Of a stretch of 30,517 nt of DNA, positions 1 through 10,856 are shown in pieces (the stretch's first letter is position 1; the number at the start of each line of letters is the position of its first letter). A model generated the notes under the pieces. The model did not search any database and was not told the origin of the DNA. It saw nothing but the letters and a program-made list of their open reading frames with translations. Made by a program: the position numbers and the translations under genes. The stretch comes from Candidatus Sumerlaeota bacterium (GTDB lineage Bacteria; Sumerlaeota; Sumerlaeia; JAFGJS01), in contig JAFGJS010000093.1 of NCBI GenBank assembly GCA_016928995.1, positions 1 to 30,517 of the forward strand, given 5' to 3'.

Positions 1-367
1 ACGCTTGGCTTCGCCACGCCAGCAGTTGTATTCTCAAAGAACACGTGACCACCCCGTGGGGGGGGCACTTGGAAGTTGAATCCGGGTTTTCGGAAATAAT
101 CCGCTTTTTCCGTTACTTTGCGGGCTGATCTTCTTTCTGGGGAATGTTGAATAAAAATCACCACAACGGCACGATGACACAACGTCACATATCACATAAG
201 CAGTTTAATATTCATCGGCAAAACGGCGCGTGAAGGGGCGTTTGCTCTCAACTGCTTTTTGACCGGCATCCCCGACTGCTTGATTGCCGATTCCATGCCG
301 ATGTGGGATAAAGGTTGAATTCATTCGCCGAAATCGGCGCAGGCGGCAATTACGAAGGATGATGGGA
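1..367. other. metH upstream region without a recognised gene
   Basis: No convincing gene is present; the short open frames lack ribosome binding sites and family features. I looked for cobalamin, SAM and SAH riboswitch hallmarks by eye and recognised none. A small perfect hairpin, CGCCG-AAAT-CGGCG at 326-339, lies about 15 nt before the metH ribosome binding site and could affect translation (inference). The first 25 bases include a small TGGC-TTC-GCCA hairpin like the intergenic palindromes found elsewhere in the window. Confidence 0.5.
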
Positions 368-4084
<3,717 letters not shown>

Positions 4085-4085
4085 T

Positions 4086-4114
4086 GGGTCTAGGGTTTGG
4101 GGTCTAGGGTCTGG
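4086..4114. repeat. GGGTCTAGGGT short tandem repeat
   Basis: Two copies of GGGTCTAGGGT(TT) stand in tandem between metH and the convergent membrane protein gene. The repeat supplies the last codons of that gene, so its C-terminus (TLDPKP) is repeat-encoded. The unit is G-rich and resembles a telomere repeat. I recall similar strings between genes in some environmental bacterial genomes, but cannot verify that here. Confidence 0.7.
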
Positions 4115-5097
4115 CGAATTTTCTGATGGGAACCAGCTGATTTCTGCTCGATGGCGTCGAGCATTATCTGCGCAGCTTCGCGTACCGCAGGACTGGGATT
4201 ATTCAAGTCCTGCCTCAATAAACTCGGACTTGGCACGCCAAGCGGGCTGCCTTGCGGTTGTATTTCAAAATCGCTTCCTTCAGGCGCCTGAGTTATGTTC
4301 TGTATGATTATATTTACGTCTGGCGAATATAGTTTATCATTTGGGCCGATGGACGCAAATGACGATATGCTCATAATTGAATTTCCCCTCGATTCCTCAC
4401 CGCCATTTCCATAGAAAATACCATTCTGTAAATCATACGCATAATAGCAACAATTCGGATATCCTGATAAATTGAAGAGCATCCCTCCGTTTGATGATGC
4501 GATAAGATTGGATGAATCTGCTGCTTGTTTTACATTGCGCACTAATGGAATCCAGGTGCGTGGCCAATCGCCATTTGTAATCCCAAGAATTTTCCATTTA
4601 GCTGTTCTCTTAGATTCATATTCTAAAAGACCGAGCGCAGTAGTGTGCCATTCGTTTAGATCTACATATTGACTTCCATCTTGCGCTTGCCAACGTCCTC
4701 GTTCTCTCCACGGAGGATTGTCAAGTCTAAGGAAAAAGAAGAACCAGCAAATGGAACATGGATAGCCGAATATTAGCATTGTTGTAATAAATGACATAAT
4801 ACGGTTTTTTCGGCGTTCATTCCACCAAACCATTATAAGCCAATGGAATAATATCATAATGATCAGGCAGATATTAAGATATACCTTCCATTTAGCTGTG
4901 GGTGGATGCGTCTCAACACTGATGGGAAGATATGTTTTGGGATCATAGATTACATTGGGTGAAAGGTGTTTCGCATTCCAGAATAGGAGCATAAAATAAG
5001 CCGCGGGAAGCATAAGCGTTAGGGCATTCCCGATGATGAAAAGCAGGTTGTAAGGCGATATGTTTTTTTCTTCAGATTGTAGTTTATGAGATATCAT
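4090..5097 (-). CDS. Hypothetical membrane protein with three N-terminal TM segments
   Basis: I do not recognise this 335-residue protein. Three hydrophobic segments lie near residues 16-41, 72-91 and 98-123. The second is rich in Trp and Ile, and the third is followed by an aromatic stretch (WFFFFL). Residues 125-335 form a soluble part with Trp, Tyr and Asn-rich segments and a CCYYAYD motif, possibly a beta-rich extracytoplasmic domain. The C-terminus ends in codons supplied by the GGGTCTAGGGT repeat. The gene is clearly richer in A and T than metH or the genes to its right, which suggests acquisition or fast evolution. No strong Shine-Dalgarno precedes the ATG. It is convergent with metH. 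Codon structure over 1 kb makes it likely to be a real gene; function unknown. Confidence 0.7.
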   Translation of the reverse strand: MISHKLQSEEKNISPYNLLFIIGNALTLMLPAAYFMLLFWNAKHLSPNVIYDPKTYLPISVETHPPTAKWKVYLNICLIIMILFHWLIMVWWNERRKNRIMSFITTMLIFGYPCSICWFFFFLRLDNPPWRERGRWQAQDGSQYVDLNEWHTTALGLLEYESKRTAKWKILGITNGDWPRTWIPLVRNVKQAADSSNLIASSNGGMLFNLSGYPNCCYYAYDLQNGIFYGNGGEESRGNSIMSISSFASIGPNDKLYSPDVNIIIQNITQAPEGSDFEIQPQGSPLGVPSPSLLRQDLNNPSPAVREAAQIMLDAIEQKSAGSHQKIRQTLDPKP

Positions 5098-5186
5098 CTG
5101 TGATCGGCTGTATTTGACATTCGTTTTGATTCCAGATGAATAGACAACAGAAATAGAAGTGAGTTCTGAATAGTTTTAAAAAATAT

Positions 5187-5612
5187 GGAGCGGGCCTGTA
5201 AGCCGGATTCTGTCGGGGATGGTCATTCATCTGGGACACATGTCGCCATGCGCCTCGAGCAGCCTACCCGGGCCTCCTAACGGCGCGGACCACGCCTCGG
5301 CCCCTATTTGGCCTTGCACCGGATGGGGTTTTCCAGGCCGCCGTGTCGCCACGACGCCGGTGCGCTCTTACCGCACCATTTCACCCTTGCCTGTGAAGAC
5401 GGACTCCGCGGAGCCCGCGTTCCATCGGCGGTGTGTTTTCTGTTGCACTTTCCGTCGGATCGCCCCGCCTTGCTGTTGGCAAGCATCCTGTCCTGCGGTG
5501 TCCGGACTTTCCTCCACACGGCGCCGCTCCCCGCCGCCGCCGCACGCCTAGTCGAAACCAGGACCGCGGAAGCCGGCGGACGACGCCGCGCAGCGGCCAT
5601 CCAGCCCGCTCC
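5187..5612 (-). ncRNA. rnpB: RNase P RNA, bacterial class A
   Basis: This is the catalytic RNA of ribonuclease P, which matures tRNA 5' ends. Read on the minus strand it contains the near-universal GAGGAAAGTCCGGAC (5500-5514) and, near the 3' end, ACAGAATCCGGCTTA (5199-5213); these form the conserved P4 core. The two ends, GGAGCGGGC and GCCCGCTCC, pair perfectly as helix P1 and set the boundaries at 5612 and 5187, giving 426 nt. The length and the presence of both conserved regions fit the A type. A run of T (minus strand) follows the P1 helix directly and could serve as the end signal. Several open frames cross this locus but are not genes. Confidence 0.97.
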
Positions 5613-5863
5613 ATAAGTTTGATTTTTCATCATCGCATGGCGATGCGCAATGTTTTTTCAATCGCCGCTTTTGGCGAATTTCATGATGTGAATGTCAGTT
5701 TCGGATCCGATTTATTGCGCGTATATTATATCAATATCGAATAAATATCGAGAAATAGTAATTTTTAGCTTGCAGTGTAAGTTAAATGCAACTTACGCTG
5801 GTAATAATTTGTTACAATTTCACTAGAAGCGCGTGTGAACGTTGCAGAAAGGAATTTATTCCC
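5613..5863. promoter_or_regulatory. Divergent AT-rich intergenic region between rnpB and the H1-like gene
   Basis: This 250-nt region must drive rnpB leftwards and the H1-like gene rightwards. It has an AT-rich core (about 5715-5765) with the direct repeat ATATCGA, two small hairpins (CGCAT-GGCG-ATGCG at 5634-5647 and TCGCC/GGCGA near 5660-5676), and the 7-bp inverted repeat listed separately. No near-consensus -35/-10 pair stands out for either gene. Confidence 0.4.
5775..5798. promoter_or_regulatory. Inverted repeat, possible operator of the H1-like gene
   Basis: GTAAGTT (5777-5783) and AACTTAC (5790-5796) form a perfect 7-bp inverted repeat with a 6-nt spacer, about 70 nt before the ATG at 5864. 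The symmetry extends to GTG/CGC ends with one mismatch. Its position and dyad symmetry suit a dimeric regulator, perhaps autoregulation; this is inference. Confidence 0.4.
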
Positions 5864-6337
5864 ATGGCTAATGAAAAGCTGAACGAGGTGTATTCTGAAA
5901 TGAAAGCGGCCGCGCAAGCCGAGGTGTTTTCGCAGATTCAACCCAAGCTGGCGCAGTTGCAGAAATTGATGACGGACCTTGAAGGATTGCTGGGCAGCGG
6001 CGCCCGTCCGAAACGGGGACGGCGTGGACGCAAGCCGGGCGCGGCCAAGAAAACTATCCGGAAAGCGACAAAGAAAGCGGCTAAGAAGGCTGCGAAGAAG
6101 GCCCCTAAAAAGGCGAAGGGCGGCAAGCGTGTGCCGAAGGGCGCTTTGGAAGACGCGCTGGTCAGCGCTCTGAAAAGCGCAGGCAAGCCGTTGTCGCCGG
6201 CGGGGCTGCGTGACGCGCTGCTCGCCATGCCCATGTTCAAATCGCACAATCCGAAAAATCTGTATTCGCAGATTTCGCAAAAGATCAAAAACGTGAAGCA
6301 AATTAAGAAGACCAAGGACGGTTATTCCGCTTCATAA
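5864..6337 (+). CDS. Histone H1-like, lysine-rich DNA-binding protein
   Basis: This 157-residue protein has three parts. Residues 1-45 form an amphipathic helical segment with regular Leu spacing, probably a dimerising coiled coil. Residues 48-92 are very basic, with RGRRGRK followed by repeated AKKA units like the tail of histone H1 and bacterial H1-like proteins. Residues 93-157 look like a compact winged-helix or HTH domain (ALEDALVSALKSAGKPLSP, ending in a KTKDGYSAS wing). A role as a nucleoid-associated protein that bridges or condenses DNA is inferred from this layout. The ATG at 5864 is chosen because AGAAAGGA (5846-5853) lies just upstream; the open frame extends further without a binding site. 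The gene stands alone between an inverted repeat and a strong terminator. Confidence 0.85.
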   Translation: MANEKLNEVYSEMKAAAQAEVFSQIQPKLAQLQKLMTDLEGLLGSGARPKRGRRGRKPGAAKKTIRKATKKAAKKAAKKAPKKAKGGKRVPKGALEDALVSALKSAGKPLSPAGLRDALLAMPMFKSHNPKNLYSQISQKIKNVKQIKKTKDGYSAS

Positions 6338-6364
6338 CTTGCGAGGGTTAACAGGATATAAAAA

Positions 6365-6402
6365 GGGCGCGGCTGATGAATAACACCGCGCCCGTTTTTT
6401 TA
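6365..6402. terminator. Bidirectional rho-independent terminator
   Basis: GGGCGCGG (6365-6372) pairs perfectly with CCGCGCCC (6386-6393) around a 13-nt loop. It is followed by GTTTTTTTATTTTTT on the plus strand, ending the H1-like gene. On the minus strand the same stem is followed by TTTTTATA, so it can also end msrB from the other side. Confidence 0.9.
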
Positions 6403-6419
6403 TTTTTTACCATATTTTT

Positions 6420-6842
6420 TTAATCATCAGTGGATTGCTGTGGATCGGTTTTTTCTTCAAGTTTGAGCGCGGCGGAATTCACGCAATAGCGTTGCCCGGT
6501 CGGCTGCGGGCCGTCATTAAATACATGCCCCAGGTGCGCGCCGCATTTCGAACAAACGACTTCAATGCGCAGTTGAAACTGGCTCCGGTCTTCATGTCGC
6601 TCCAGCGCGTCATCGCTCGCCGGGCGCCAGAAGCTCGGCCAGCCGGAGCCGGAATTGTATTTATTATCCGATTCGAACAACTCATTGCCGCAGCATACGC
6701 AGCGATATACGCCTGCTTTTTTGCAGTCGTTATATTCGCCGGTGAATGCGCGTTCCGTTCCTTTTTTGCGCGTCACCTCATATTGCTGCGGGGTGAGCTG
6801 CTCCTGCCATTCTTGATCGGTTTTTTCCACATCATATGCCAT
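6420..6842 (-). CDS. msrB: Peptide-methionine (R)-S-oxide reductase MsrB
   Basis: MsrB repairs oxidised methionine by reducing the R-sulfoxide with thioredoxin as electron donor. The 140 residues are a standard single-domain length. The structural zinc is bound by Cys pairs at 48/51 (CVCC) and 97/100 (CSKCGAHLGHVF). GSGWPSF (66-71) is the family signature, and C120 in RYCVNS is the catalytic cysteine. No signal peptide is seen, so it is probably cytosolic. The start is supported by GAGAGG about 8 nt upstream. It follows the histidine kinase by 63 nt on the same strand and may be co-transcribed with it, which would tie redox repair to sensing (inference). The stop lies beside the bidirectional terminator. 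Confidence 0.97.
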   Translation of the reverse strand: MAYDVEKTDQEWQEQLTPQQYEVTRKKGTERAFTGEYNDCKKAGVYRCVCCGNELFESDNKYNSGSGWPSFWRPASDDALERHEDRSQFQLRIEVVCSKCGAHLGHVFNDGPQPTGQRYCVNSAALKLEEKTDPQQSTDD

Positions 6843-6905
6843 TAGTCGTACCTCTCGCTGGGGATTGGCGCAAACGGCGGCAATTGACGCGGACTTTGAT
6901 GATAA

Positions 6906-8180
6906 CTACTGCATTCGGACTGGCAGCGTGAAAAAAAACATCGAACCGGCGCCTTGCGTGGTTTCCATGCCCACGGTTCCGCCGTGCGCTTCCACGCATC
7001 GTTTCACGAAACTCAAGCCTAATCCTAATCCGCGTTTTGCGAATTCATATTCGCCGGATGAGTGATGTGTAATATCGAGGCTGGAAAAGAAATCGTCAAA
7101 TATAAACGGCCGGTCTTCCTCGGCGATGCCCACTCCCGTGTCGCTGATGCGGTAGATGACGCTCTTATGATCGGGGCTGATGCGCACGGCGGCGACGATA
7201 TATCCTCCGTCCGGCGTGAACTTGATCGCATTCATCAGCAGCTGTTCGAGCGCCTCGCAAATCATTCTCTGGTCCATGAAGACCAGTGGCATGTCCGCCT
7301 CTGCGTCGACCATCAGGTTCAGATGACGCAATTCAAGAAACGGCGCCAGTTTCCTTTCAACCTCGCGCAGGCAATCCGCGGGCGGCGCCATCTCGCGTTT
7401 GATGATGCGATGATACGTTCCTGTTTGCGCGGCCGTGATGGCGCGATGCACGATTTTCTGCAGCCGGTCCGCTCCGTTGATCGCCGTATCCAAAGCGCTG
7501 ATCAGAGTGGGCTCCTTGTTTTGCATGTCGCGGTTGATGATGTTCAGCATGCCGATGATCGACGAAAGCGGCGTGCGCAATTCATGCGAGGTGACGGTGA
7601 TGAATGCGTTTTTCATCATCTCCAGCTGCTGCAATTCCGCCTTGAGTTGCTGTTGCGCTGCGTCGGATTCGTCCAGATCATGCGCAGTGTCGACGTCTTC
7701 TTTATCAATTTCTTTGCGCCGGCCATACGCCGCTTCGGCGAGTTGGATGCGATGCGCCAGGGCCACGCGGATCGCGCCGCGCAGGCGCTGTTCGCTGACT
7801 TCATCCGCCGTCATGCAATCGTCGGCTCCGGCGCACAGCGCGTCGAACGCTCGCGTTTCATCCGGCGACGGCAGCACGGCGATCAACGGCGCGCCGGGCA
7901 TGCGCCGGCGCAGTTCGTCCAGTTTTCCGGCGCATTGACCGTCATCTTGCTCGCCAAGCCAGAATAACACGGCGCAGCAGGATTCTTCCCGGAACAAGCG
8001 AACAGCCTCGTTCAGGTTGACCGCCGATTCCAGGGCGCAGGCCAGCATCCGGCCGCCGTAGAAGGAATAGCGCTCCATTCCCTGTCGCGGCGCGCCGATC
8101 AACAGCGTGCGCAACGGAGCGGGTTTTAAGGGGCGCGCGACTTGATCGCCCTGGGGATGCTGTGGCAATGAATTATTCAT
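6906..8180 (-). CDS. Histidine kinase with degenerate N-terminal receiver domain
   Basis: A 424-residue soluble sensor kinase without membrane segments. Residues 22-142 fold like a response-regulator receiver (LRTLLIGA start, late AGADDCMTADEV region), but the segment that should hold the phosphorylated Asp reads VLFWLGEQDDG, with Trp at position 74. Phosphorylation there is unlikely. Residues 172-190 are a coiled coil. The DHp helix has TSHELRTPL with the phospho-accepting H199. The ATPase domain has N317 (N box), DTGVGI (347-352) and GLGLGL (384-389), so the kinase core looks intact. No cognate response regulator is adjacent. The ATG at 8180 has an AT-rich TATAAAATAATAAT stretch upstream and no obvious Shine-Dalgarno. 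It is divergent from guanine deaminase and upstream of msrB. Confidence 0.92.
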   Translation of the reverse strand: MNNSLPQHPQGDQVARPLKPAPLRTLLIGAPRQGMERYSFYGGRMLACALESAVNLNEAVRLFREESCCAVLFWLGEQDDGQCAGKLDELRRRMPGAPLIAVLPSPDETRAFDALCAGADDCMTADEVSEQRLRGAIRVALAHRIQLAEAAYGRRKEIDKEDVDTAHDLDESDAAQQQLKAELQQLEMMKNAFITVTSHELRTPLSSIIGMLNIINRDMQNKEPTLISALDTAINGADRLQKIVHRAITAAQTGTYHRIIKREMAPPADCLREVERKLAPFLELRHLNLMVDAEADMPLVFMDQRMICEALEQLLMNAIKFTPDGGYIVAAVRISPDHKSVIYRISDTGVGIAEEDRPFIFDDFFSSLDITHHSSGEYEFAKRGLGLGLSFVKRCVEAHGGTVGMETTQGAGSMFFFTLPVRMQ

Positions 8181-8322
8181 TATGCATTATTATTTTATAC
8201 GCCGATGTTTTCGGCGCGGTTCATTTTAATTCACGCAAACACCGGATGATTCAATTGCCGGTTGATTTGCTGTTTCGCACTGCGCACAATTGCGCTTGTA
8301 TGCTTGCATCAATCGAGGACTG

Positions 8323-9657
8323 ATGACAACCGATTCTGCCATTCCGGATTCTTTTTCCGTTTCATGCATCGTGCGCGGCGCGCTGCTGACGCCTCTTCCG
8401 GGCGCCGGCGACGCCGTGCGATGGGAGCCGGATGGCGCGCTGGCGATTGGATCGGATGGCCGCATTCTCGCTTCCGGTTCGGCGAACGAAATTCTCGGCC
8501 GTTTTCCCGGCGCGGCAGTGGACGATTTCAGCGGCCGATTGATCCTGCCCGCCTTCGTGGATGCGCATTTGCATTTTCCGCAGCTCGACATCATCGGCAG
8601 TCTCGGGGACAGCTTGCTCGAATGGCTGGAAAACAGCGCGCTACCGGCTGAATTACGCATGACCGATAGCCGCTACACCGAGATCGCCGCGCACATCCTG
8701 ATCCAAACATTGTTGACACACGGCATCGCCACAGCCGTCATTTACTCCTCGTCGCACACGGATGCGACCCGCACACTATTCGCCGAAGCGGAACGGAGCG
8801 GCATGCGCGCGCTGATCGGCAAGGTCAGCATGGATCGCCATGCGCCCGCGGCTCTGCTTTCCGATGCGGATCGCGACGTTGAGCAAACCGCCCGGCTGAT
8901 CGAGAAGTGGCATCAGCGCACACCGCTGCTGCATTACGTCGTGACGCCGCGTTTCGCGCCGTGCTGCTCGGACGAGTTGCTGCGAGGCTGCGGCGAATGG
9001 CTGCGCAGCCATCCGGATTTACGCTTGCAGACGCACTTCGCGGAAACTCGCGCGGAATGCGACTGGGTGCGCGAACTTTTTCCCCACGACCGCGACTATC
9101 TCGCCGTATATGAGCGGTGCGGCTTGCTCGGGCCGCGGACGATCCTGGGTCATGCGATCCAGATCGACGCCGCCATCGCAGAGCGCATCGCCGAATCCGG
9201 CGCGGCTGTGGCGCACTGCCCCTCATCTAATCTATTTCTCGGCAGCGGATTGATTCCACTTGAGCTGCTGGAAAAATTTAACGTGCGCGTGGGGCTGGGG
9301 AGCGATATTGGCGCCGGAACATCTGTTTCGATGTGGCGCACGATGCTTGCTGCGTATCAGGTTCAGCGGCTGCGCGGACGCGCGCTTTCACCGGGCAGGC
9401 TGCTGAAGATGGCCACCTGGCAAGGCGCCCGGGCGTTGGGTTTGGAGCAGGAGACTGGCGCCTTGATTCCCGGTTTGTTCGCGGATTTTCAGGTGATCGA
9501 TTGGCAACGGCATCCGCTGCTGAAGCGCAGGATGGAGCAAGGCGCGGTTGATGCGGATGCGGTCATCTCAGCCCTGATCGCTCATGCCGACGACCGCGTA
9601 ACTGAGGAAGTTCGGGTGTTGAATCGCCCCATTTGGCAGCAGCCGGTGAATGGATAA
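8323..9657 (+). CDS. guaD: Guanine deaminase
   Basis: A zinc amidohydrolase that converts guanine to xanthine and ammonia in purine salvage or breakdown. The 444 residues match the family. Metal-site motifs are in order: PAFVDAHLHFPQ (H82, H84), THFAET (H238, E241), GHAIQ (H277), and GLGSDIGAGTSVSMWRTM (D328). HCPSSNLFLGSGL is typical of guanine deaminases rather than other amidohydrolases. The open frame reaches back to a TTG at 8290, but the ATG at 8323 with CGAGGA just before it is the better start. It is followed by a 140-nt gap holding palindromic repeats. No other purine catabolism gene is near. Confidence 0.94.
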   Translation: MTTDSAIPDSFSVSCIVRGALLTPLPGAGDAVRWEPDGALAIGSDGRILASGSANEILGRFPGAAVDDFSGRLILPAFVDAHLHFPQLDIIGSLGDSLLEWLENSALPAELRMTDSRYTEIAAHILIQTLLTHGIATAVIYSSSHTDATRTLFAEAERSGMRALIGKVSMDRHAPAALLSDADRDVEQTARLIEKWHQRTPLLHYVVTPRFAPCCSDELLRGCGEWLRSHPDLRLQTHFAETRAECDWVRELFPHDRDYLAVYERCGLLGPRTILGHAIQIDAAIAERIAESGAAVAHCPSSNLFLGSGLIPLELLEKFNVRVGLGSDIGAGTSVSMWRTMLAAYQVQRLRGRALSPGRLLKMATWQGARALGLEQETGALIPGLFADFQVIDWQRHPLLKRRMEQGAVDADAVISALIAHADDRVTEEVRVLNRPIWQQPVNG

Positions 9658-9674
9658 CTGATGTTATCGCGCCA

Positions 9675-9785
9675 ACTTTGGAGTGCGCAGGCCATGCCTG
9701 CGCCGTGATCGGTGGAATTAATTCTTAAAGGCTATGCACTGGGCGCTCCACCAAGGCGGCGGCATGGCCGCCGCAGTCCAAGGCG
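9675..9785. repeat. Pair of inverted palindromic intergenic repeats
   Basis: Two copies of one element face each other in the gap after guaD. The first contains GCGCAGGC-CAT-GCCTGCGC (9685-9703). The second contains GCGGCGGC-ATG-GCCGCCGC (9756-9774). Both have an 8-bp stem and a 3-nt loop. Read in the same sense they share the flank TTGGA(G/C)TGCG, the centre GGCCATGCC and a nearby GGTGGA. The stem bases differ between copies while pairing is kept, as expected for selected RNA or DNA hairpins. They may also end transcription of guaD and the convergent gene. Confidence 0.8.
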
Positions 9786-9801
9786 TCTGAGGCGCGTAAC
9801 A

Positions 9802-10410
9802 TCAATCAATAAGTTTTGCATCTAGTGCGTCTTTATCCCATGATACATCGCCGCAGCCTTTGCGCTGGTTTTCATGCCGCGCGAGGATGAAGAGGAAGTC
9901 GCTCAGGCGGTTAAGAAAAACCAGGCACGTTCGGGATACGCTCTGTTCGCGTTCGATCAATCCGACGATTAATCGCTCCACACGGCGGATCACGGCGCGC
10001 GCCACATGCAGCGCCGAGGCCGCCGGAGAGCCGCCGGGCAGGATGAACTGCTGGAGCGGAGGCAATCCGGCGTCGAGTTCGTCGATGCGGCGCTCCATCC
10101 AGTCCACGTCGCGTTGTTCGACGCACGGATAATCCTCCGGCGGATGGTCGTCCTCGCAGGCCAGCATCGCGCCAAGGTTGAACAGCAGATGCTGGATGCG
10201 CGTCAGATCATTATCCAGTTGTTTCCGTTCTTCCGTCGCTTCGCCGGTCAGCAGCGAGCGCGCCAAGCCGATATGCGACGACGCCACGTCCAGCGCGCCG
10301 CAGGCCTCGAGCCGCGGTGAATTTTTCGGCACGCGCCGTCCGCTGAACAGCGACGTCTCGCCCGTGTCGCCCGTGCGAGTGTAAATGCTGGATTTTTTAT
10401 GCTGAGACAT
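9802..10410 (-). CDS. ATP:cob(I)alamin adenosyltransferase, PduO type
   Basis: This enzyme makes coenzyme B12 by moving the adenosyl group of ATP to cob(I)alamin. The 202 residues contain the PduO-family N-terminal ATP-binding motif TRTGDTGETSLFSG (12-25), FILPGGSPAASALHVARA in the middle, and RRVERL plus NRLSDFLFILAR toward the end. All are hallmarks of the PduO/MMAB class rather than the CobA or EutT classes. It is cytosolic. The start follows AAAAGGAG by about 12 nt. A TTTTTTTTGACAGGAT repeat lies directly upstream. No adenosylcobalamin-dependent enzyme is in view; MetH in this window uses methylcobalamin, so the product must serve another enzyme or B12 salvage. Confidence 0.95.
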   Translation of the reverse strand: MSQHKKSSIYTRTGDTGETSLFSGRRVPKNSPRLEACGALDVASSHIGLARSLLTGEATEERKQLDNDLTRIQHLLFNLGAMLACEDDHPPEDYPCVEQRDVDWMERRIDELDAGLPPLQQFILPGGSPAASALHVARAVIRRVERLIVGLIEREQSVSRTCLVFLNRLSDFLFILARHENQRKGCGDVSWDKDALDAKLID

Positions 10411-10426
10411 GCTTGGCGGCCGCTCC

Positions 10427-10465
10427 TTTTTTTTGACAGGATGAACGGGATGGACGGGATTTTTT
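10427..10465 (+). repeat. GACAGGATGAAC repeat, left copy of an inverted pair
   Basis: The copy starts with a T run and then reads TTGACAGGATGAACGGGAT, followed by a second, similar unit (GGACGGGAT) and another T run. It matches the reverse complement of 10801-10837 over most of its length. It lies between the adenosyltransferase start and the end of the small frameshifted gene. Confidence 0.8.
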
Positions 10466-10466
10466 G

Positions 10467-10800
10467 TTACTCTTTTGTACAGGGATATTGGATCGTAACC
10501 TCAAATCTTAATCGAGAAATCTGAGCATTTTGTGTCTCATTTTCTGCCTGCGCCGCCGCTCCGAATACCGCCGCGACAACTCCAATGCCGCCTTTGACTT
10601 TATTCTGATCCATTGCGGTGATTGCAACATCAAAGCTAACTTTTGAGCGGAGGTTGTCACCGTCGAAATACTGGTCGTTACTACCTTTTTGTGTGTGGAT
10701 TGATTGCGGCGCCGGGCGATTGCACACGTTTCTGCGCGGATTCCACACCTTCAATGATTTGCACAAGTGATTCTTCAATAAATTCTTTCAGGTTCATCAT
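10467..10800 (-). pseudogene. Small conserved-looking protein gene, disrupted by a 1-nt frameshift
   Basis: From the ATG at 10800 (or 10797), with AGGAG just upstream, the frame reads MMNLKEFIEESLVQII and continues to INPHTKR, then stops at once. The frame one base later continues with KGSNDQYFDGDNLRSKVSFD and ends at 10467 with a beta-rich domain (VSFDVAITA, a Gly-rich KGGIGVVAAVFGAAAQ, and SRLRFEVTIQYP). Removing one A from the run at about 10684-10688 fuses both parts into one protein of roughly 110 residues. The joined layout, an amphipathic helix followed by a small beta domain, resembles a family of small bacterial proteins I recall only vaguely (Trypco2-like in style, low confidence). 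It could be a recent pseudogene, a sequencing error or, less likely, a programmed shift. It is flanked by inverted repeats, and the right copy contains its ribosome binding site. Confidence 0.65.
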
Positions 10801-10837
10801 TTTTCTCCTGTTGATCCAGTTAATCCTGTCAAAAAAA
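10801..10837 (-). repeat. GACAGGATTAAC repeat, right copy of an inverted pair
   Basis: Read on the minus strand it gives a T run, then TTGACAGGATTAACTGGAT, then CAACAGGAG. It is the inverted partner of 10427-10465. Its last unit forms the Shine-Dalgarno of the small frameshifted gene. Confidence 0.8.
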
Positions 10838-10856
10838 TCGGGAAAATACCTGTCAT

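Noticed and set aside
1-367. Possible cobalamin, SAM or SAH riboswitch before metH
   Set aside because: No conserved box or expected helix arrangement was recognised; a covariance-model search would be decisive.
5304-5633. Protein-coding frames over the RNase P RNA locus
   Set aside because: The conserved RNase P core and P1 pairing explain the sequence.
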